Part shown: piece after piece, positions 6,065-9,138 of the stretch
Layout: every line of letters begins with the position of its first letter
Numbering within the stretch: position 1 is the stretch's first letter
The notes under the pieces: model-generated
What the model saw: only the letters and a program-made list of their open reading frames with translations
What the model was told of the DNA's origin: nothing
Databases searched by the model: none
Assembly (NCBI GenBank): GCA_902772755.1
Contig: CACYCD010000039.1
Coordinates: 1 to 9,138 of the forward strand
DNA from: an uncultured Ruminococcus sp.
GTDB lineage: Bacteria; Bacillota; Clostridia; Oscillospirales; Acutalibacteraceae
DNA length: 9,138 nucleotides
Direction: 5' to 3'
Position numbers and translations under genes: made by a program

Positions 6065-8482
6065 ATGATGATAAAATACAAGGTTCATGAGGTTTCCAAG
6101 GATCTGGGTGTTCCCGCAAAAAAGATCAGCGAGGTGCTGGAAAAGTACTGCGGTGTGGTTAAAAAATCCCAGACCTCCCTTGAAGAAAACGAGCTTGACG
6201 TTATCTTCGACTTCTTTACTCAGGAGAGAAATGCAGACAGCTTTGATGCGTTTTTCTCAAAGCGTAACGAGGCTATCCGCAAGGAAGAGGAAAAGAAGGA
6301 CGCTGAAAAGAGAAAGCGTAAGGAAGAACTGAAAAACAAAAAAGCTCAGCAGAGGTCACGCCAGAATAAACAGGAGCATAGCTCAAATAATAAGGACAAT
6401 GCTCCCAAAAAGCAGCCTGTCGAGGACAAAAAACCGCAGGAGGCAAAGCCCGAAACAGCACCTGCCGAGCAGCCCAAGAAGGAAAACAAGCCTCCACGCA
6501 AGAAGGAGAGCCGTGTCATTGACACCTCTGCAGTTGTTGTGAACGTTGACAAGTACAACGAAAAATACGACAATATGGCTGATTCCAAGATGAACCGCAG
6601 TGACCGCAACCGCAGTCAGGTCAAAAAGCAGAAGATCAACCAGAAGTCACAGCAGCGTAAAAAACGTCAGGGCAGACACGAGACCGAGAAGGAGCGTCTG
6701 AGAAGAATAGCTGAGGAACGTAAGGCAAAGCCCATCACAGTGCAGATCCCCGATGAGATCGTTGTTCAGGAGCTTGCCGTCCGCCTCAAAGCCACCGTTG
6801 CCGAGGTCGTCAAAAAAGCTTTCCTTATGGGTACGATGGTGACAGCCACCGATACAATAGACTTTGACACCGCTTCACTTATCGCTATGGAGTTCCATGC
6901 AAAGGTGGAAAAAGAGGTAGTTGTCACAATTGAAGAGAGAATAATAGATGACACCGAGGACGAAGAAGCAAATCTCGTTGAGAGAGCTCCCGTAGTTGTG
7001 GTAATGGGTCACGTTGACCACGGCAAGACCTCCATTCTTGACGTTATCAGAAACGCCAACGTAACCGCTTCCGAGGCAGGCGGTATCACCCAGCACATAG
7101 GTGCTTACAGAGTGAGCATCAACGGCAAGGACATAACCTTCCTTGACACACCGGGTCATGAAGCGTTTACCACGATGAGAGCAAGAGGTGCTCAGGCTAC
7201 CGACATAGCAATACTTGTTGTTGCGGCAGATGACGGAATTATGCCACAGACTATCGAGGCGATAAACCACGCTAAGGCAGCCAATGTTTCCATAATTGTT
7301 GCAATAAATAAAATGGATAAGCCGGGTGCAAATCCCGAGCAGGTCAAGCAGCAGCTCACGGAGTACGGTCTTGTTCCCGAGGAGTGGGGCGGTGACGTTC
7401 CCTGCATACCTGTTTCAGCCAAGACAAAGCAGGGCATTGAGGATCTGCTTGAAATGGTGCTTCTTGTTGCCGAGGTCAAGGAGCTGAGAGCCAACCCCGA
7501 CCGCCGTGCAAAGGGCTGTGTTATAGAAGCCCGTCTTGACAAGGGCAGAGGTCCGATCGCCACTGTGCTTGTGCAGAACGGTACTCTCCGCAAGGGCGAT
7601 ATCCTTGTTGCCGGCACAGCTGTCGGACGTGTAAGAGCTATGACAAACGACAAGGGCAGAACAGTGCATGAGGCAGGTCCCTCTGTTCCCGTTGAGATCA
7701 CAGGTCTTGCCGAGGTTCCGCAGGGCGGTGATATCTTCAACGCCGTCAGCGATGAAAGACTTGCCCGTGAGCTGGTAGAGGAGAGGAAAGCAAAGCAGAA
7801 GGAAGAGCTGTTCAACTCACGCACAAAGGTCACACTTGACAACCTCTTTGACAAGATGAAGCAGGGCGAGATGAAGGAGCTTCAGATAATCGTCAAAGCC
7901 GATGTTCAGGGTTCGGTGGAAGCCGTCCGTCAGTCGCTTGAAAAGCTTTCAAATGACGAGGTGCGTGTAAATGTAATTCACGGCGGCGTAGGTGCTATCA
8001 ATGAGAGTGACGTTATGCTTGCCAACGCAGGCAATGCGATCATTGTCGGCTTTAACGTCAGACCCGATGCGACAGCCCGTGCAAATGCAGAGCGTGACTC
8101 GGTAGAGATCCGTCTTTACAGCATAATCTACAGCTGTATCGAGGAGATCGAAGCCGCTATGAAGGGTATGCTCGCTCCCAAGACCAAAGAGGTCATCCTC
8201 GGAAACGCCGAGATACGCAACATTATCAGGATAAAGAGTGTCGGAATTGTTGCCGGCTCTTATGTGAAGAACGGTGTTGTAAAGCGTAATGCTTCGGTAA
8301 GAGTTATCCGTGACGGTGTGGTCATCGCAGAGGATACGATCGCTTCACTGCAGAGATTTAAGGATGCCGTCAAGGAAGTGGCAGAGGGCTACGAGTGCGG
8401 TATCTGCCTTGAAAAATACAACGACCTCAGAGAGGGAGATATCTTTGAGGTTTATGAGATACAGGAATACAGAGAAGAATAA
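6065..8482 (+). CDS. infB: Translation initiation factor IF-2
   Basis: An 805-residue GTPase that brings initiator fMet-tRNA to the 30S subunit and drives 50S joining. A first IF2_N domain covers about residues 3-55 ([21 protein letters not shown]). It is followed by a long, highly charged Lys/Glu/Gln linker (about 60-220) with no predicted globular fold. A second IF2_N domain lies at about 225-280. The GTPase motifs are complete: G1 GHVDHGKT 315-322, G2 around GGIT 339-342, G3 DTPGHE 361-366, G4 NKMD 415-418 and G5 SAK 451-453. Domains II to IV follow, including the Cys-containing C2-type end ([23 protein letters not shown]) that binds fMet-tRNA. Bacillus IF2 is shorter (about 716 residues); the excess is mainly in the linker. 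It lies four bases after ylxQ and is followed by a 68-base gap with a hairpin. Confidence 0.98.
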   Translation: MMIKYKVHEVSKDLGVPAKKISEVLEKYCGVVKKSQTSLEENELDVIFDFFTQERNADSFDAFFSKRNEAIRKEEEKKDAEKRKRKEELKNKKAQQRSRQNKQEHSSNNKDNAPKKQPVEDKKPQEAKPETAPAEQPKKENKPPRKKESRVIDTSAVVVNVDKYNEKYDNMADSKMNRSDRNRSQVKKQKINQKSQQRKKRQGRHETEKERLRRIAEERKAKPITVQIPDEIVVQELAVRLKATVAEVVKKAFLMGTMVTATDTIDFDTASLIAMEFHAKVEKEVVVTIEERIIDDTEDEEANLVERAPVVVVMGHVDHGKTSILDVIRNANVTASEAGGITQHIGAYRVSINGKDITFLDTPGHEAFTTMRARGAQATDIAILVVAADDGIMPQTIEAINHAKAANVSIIVAINKMDKPGANPEQVKQQLTEYGLVPEEWGGDVPCIPVSAKTKQGIEDLLEMVLLVAEVKELRANPDRRAKGCVIEARLDKGRGPIATVLVQNGTLRKGDILVAGTAVGRVRAMTNDKGRTVHEAGPSVPVEITGLAEVPQGGDIFNAVSDERLARELVEERKAKQKEELFNSRTKVTLDNLFDKMKQGEMKELQIIVKADVQGSVEAVRQSLEKLSNDEVRVNVIHGGVGAINESDVMLANAGNAIIVGFNVRPDATARANAERDSVEIRLYSIIYSCIEEIEAAMKGMLAPKTKEVILGNAEIRNIIRIKSVGIVAGSYVKNGVVKRNASVRVIRDGVVIAEDTIASLQRFKDAVKEVAEGYECGICLEKYNDLREGDIFEVYEIQEYREE

Positions 8483-8494
8483 TTTTACTCAGCA

Positions 8495-8535
8495 GAAAAG
8501 GGTGGTCATATTTGCAGAATATTACCGCCCTTTTC
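8495..8535 (+). promoter_or_regulatory. Long hairpin in the infB-rbfA gap, with alternative pairing to the rbfA ribosome binding site
   Basis: GAAAAGGGTGGT at 8495-8506 pairs with ACCGCCCTTTTC at 8524-8535 (12 pairs including one G-U wobble). After a C/T mismatch the stem continues with ATATT at 8508-8512 and AATAT at 8518-8522, closing a five-base loop TGCAG. No T-run follows, so it is not a standard terminator. The 3' arm bases CCTTTT (8529-8534) can alternatively pair with AAAAGG (8538-8543), which is part of the rbfA ribosome binding site. Candidate roles are an RNA processing or stabilising element, or a switch on rbfA translation. The pairing is seen; the role is inferred. Confidence 0.65.
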
Positions 8536-8550
8536 GGAAAAGGAAGAAAA

Positions 8551-8928
8551 ATGTCAGGACACAGAATCGGAAGAACCACAGAGGATATCAAGAGGGAACT
8601 CACTGCAATATTCCGCAGGCTGAAGGATCCCAGAGTAACAGACTGTTTTATTTCAATAATCCGTGTGGAGGTCACAAACGACCTCAGCTACTGCACCGTG
8701 TACATCAGTGCGATGGAGGGTATGGATAAGGCTAAGGAAGCTCTCAAGGGGCTTAAGTCCGCCTCGGGCTTTATCCGCAGAGAGCTTGGCAAAGCTTTGA
8801 AGCTCCGCCATGTTCCGGAGCTTATCTTCAAAGCGACAGACAGCGTTGAGTACAGTGCGAACATAAGCAGGATATTGAATAACCTTGAAATTACCGATTT
8901 TGAGGAGGAAGAAACCGATGACGATTAA
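8551..8928 (+). CDS. rbfA: 30S ribosome-binding factor RbfA
   Basis: A 125-residue KH-like protein that binds the free 30S subunit and assists 16S rRNA 5' end maturation, working with RimP at the head of this operon. Family signatures are MSGHRIGRTTEDIKREL at the start, LKDPRVTDCFISIIRVEVTNDLSYCTVYIS, and the C-terminal RHVPELIFKATDSVEYSANISRIL. The tail is acidic (EEEETDDD). The ATG at 8551 is chosen because homologues start at this point and AAAGGAAG lies at 8539-8546; a TTG at 8512 in frame would add 13 unrelated residues and would lie inside the hairpin. The end overlaps the next gene by 11 bases. Confidence 0.95.
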   Translation: MSGHRIGRTTEDIKRELTAIFRRLKDPRVTDCFISIIRVEVTNDLSYCTVYISAMEGMDKAKEALKGLKSASGFIRRELGKALKLRHVPELIFKATDSVEYSANISRILNNLEITDFEEEETDDD

Positions 8929-9138
8929 AGAAACAGCAGAAATGCTGCTTTCAATGGACAAGGTGGAGATACTCACCCACCACTACCCCGACGGTGACAC
9001 GCTGGGCTGTGCCTACGCACTCTGTCTTGCTTTTCAGCAGCTTGGCAGACAGGCGAAGGTAACACTGACAAGCGAAGCCGCACCGAAGTTTGATTATTTG
9101 AAAAACGGCGTTATAATGCAGGATTTTGAGCCTGAATA
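8918..9138 (+). CDS. nrnA: DHH-family phosphoesterase NrnA, partial (C-terminus beyond right edge)
   Basis: The first 73 codons of a DHH/DHHA1 phosphoesterase, most likely NrnA, a cytoplasmic nanoRNase that also removes the 3' phosphate of pAp. After a helix (TIKETAEMLLSMDKV) comes the metal-binding motif ILTHHYPDGDTLGCAYAL, whose HxxPDGD core (residues 22-28) is the first catalytic motif of the family. LGRQAKVTLTSEAAPKFDYL follows as expected. The ATG at 8918 overlaps the rbfA end by 11 bases and has AGGAGG at 8903-8908 with a nine-base spacer, so coupling to rbfA is likely. rbfA-nrnA adjacency is common in Clostridia. The DHH and DHHA1 motifs that would separate NrnA from related RecJ-like enzymes lie outside the window. 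Confidence 0.88.
   Translation, partial: MTIKETAEMLLSMDKVEILTHHYPDGDTLGCAYALCLAFQQLGRQAKVTLTSEAAPKFDYLKNGVIMQDFEPE

Noticed and set aside
6575..6735. Internal ATG (residue 171 of IF2) as start of a short IF2 form
   Set aside because: The bases upstream (AAAAATACGACAAT) have no Shine-Dalgarno match.
7192..7854. Antisense 220-residue open frame opposite infB
   Set aside because: It is opposite the G-domain and domain II of IF2, has a low-complexity Ser/Thr composition, and has no plausible regulatory signals.
8495..8535. Intrinsic terminator after infB
   Set aside because: The stem is strong, but no U-run follows its 3' side; the TTTT is inside the stem and the next bases are CGGAAAAGG. rbfA also needs to be transcribed from this operon.

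Overview
The window looks like chromosomal DNA of a Gram-positive, Clostridia-type bacterium, most likely in the Ruminococcus/Oscillospiraceae range. That placement is inferred from gene order, strong Shine-Dalgarno sequences before almost every gene, a SpoVAE sporulation protein, and the rimP-nusA-ylxR-ylxQ-infB-rbfA-nrnA order. I see no mobile element, CRISPR array, tRNA or rRNA, and no stretch above 300 bases without a gene.

Left part (1-2812, minus strand): a compact three-gene ABC-2 exporter operon of the GldA/GldF/GldG type, transcribed leftward. The order is ATPase (1859-2812), six-helix permease (1149-1859), then a membrane-anchored extracytoplasmic auxiliary protein (1-1136) that runs off the left edge. 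The first two genes overlap by one base (TAATG), and the third gene's ribosome binding site overlaps the second gene's stop codon. A good extended -10 promoter for the operon lies at 2847-2874.

Middle (2813-3496): an AT-rich divergent intergenic region with two inverted repeats, then a lone spoVAE gene (3023-3379) without spoVAC or spoVAD beside it, then a strong vegetative promoter (3395-3423) and a short leader with a stable hairpin (3446-3471).

Right part (3497-9138, plus strand): the conserved transcription-translation operon. RimP and RbfA mature the 30S subunit, NusA controls elongation and termination, YlxR and YlxQ are small RNA-associated proteins, IF2 (infB) joins initiator tRNA and the ribosomal subunits, and NrnA (cut by the right edge) degrades nanoRNA. 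Gaps are short or negative except before rbfA, where a 41-base hairpin sits.

Most of the window is ordinary, well-conserved biology and I found no clearly new multi-gene system. The points most worth a second look are a five-copy 13-residue acidic repeat at the NusA C-terminus that grew by a 78-bp duplication, the infB-rbfA hairpin whose 3' arm can alternatively pair with the rbfA ribosome binding site, and the isolated spoVAE gene next to the rimP-nusA operon.
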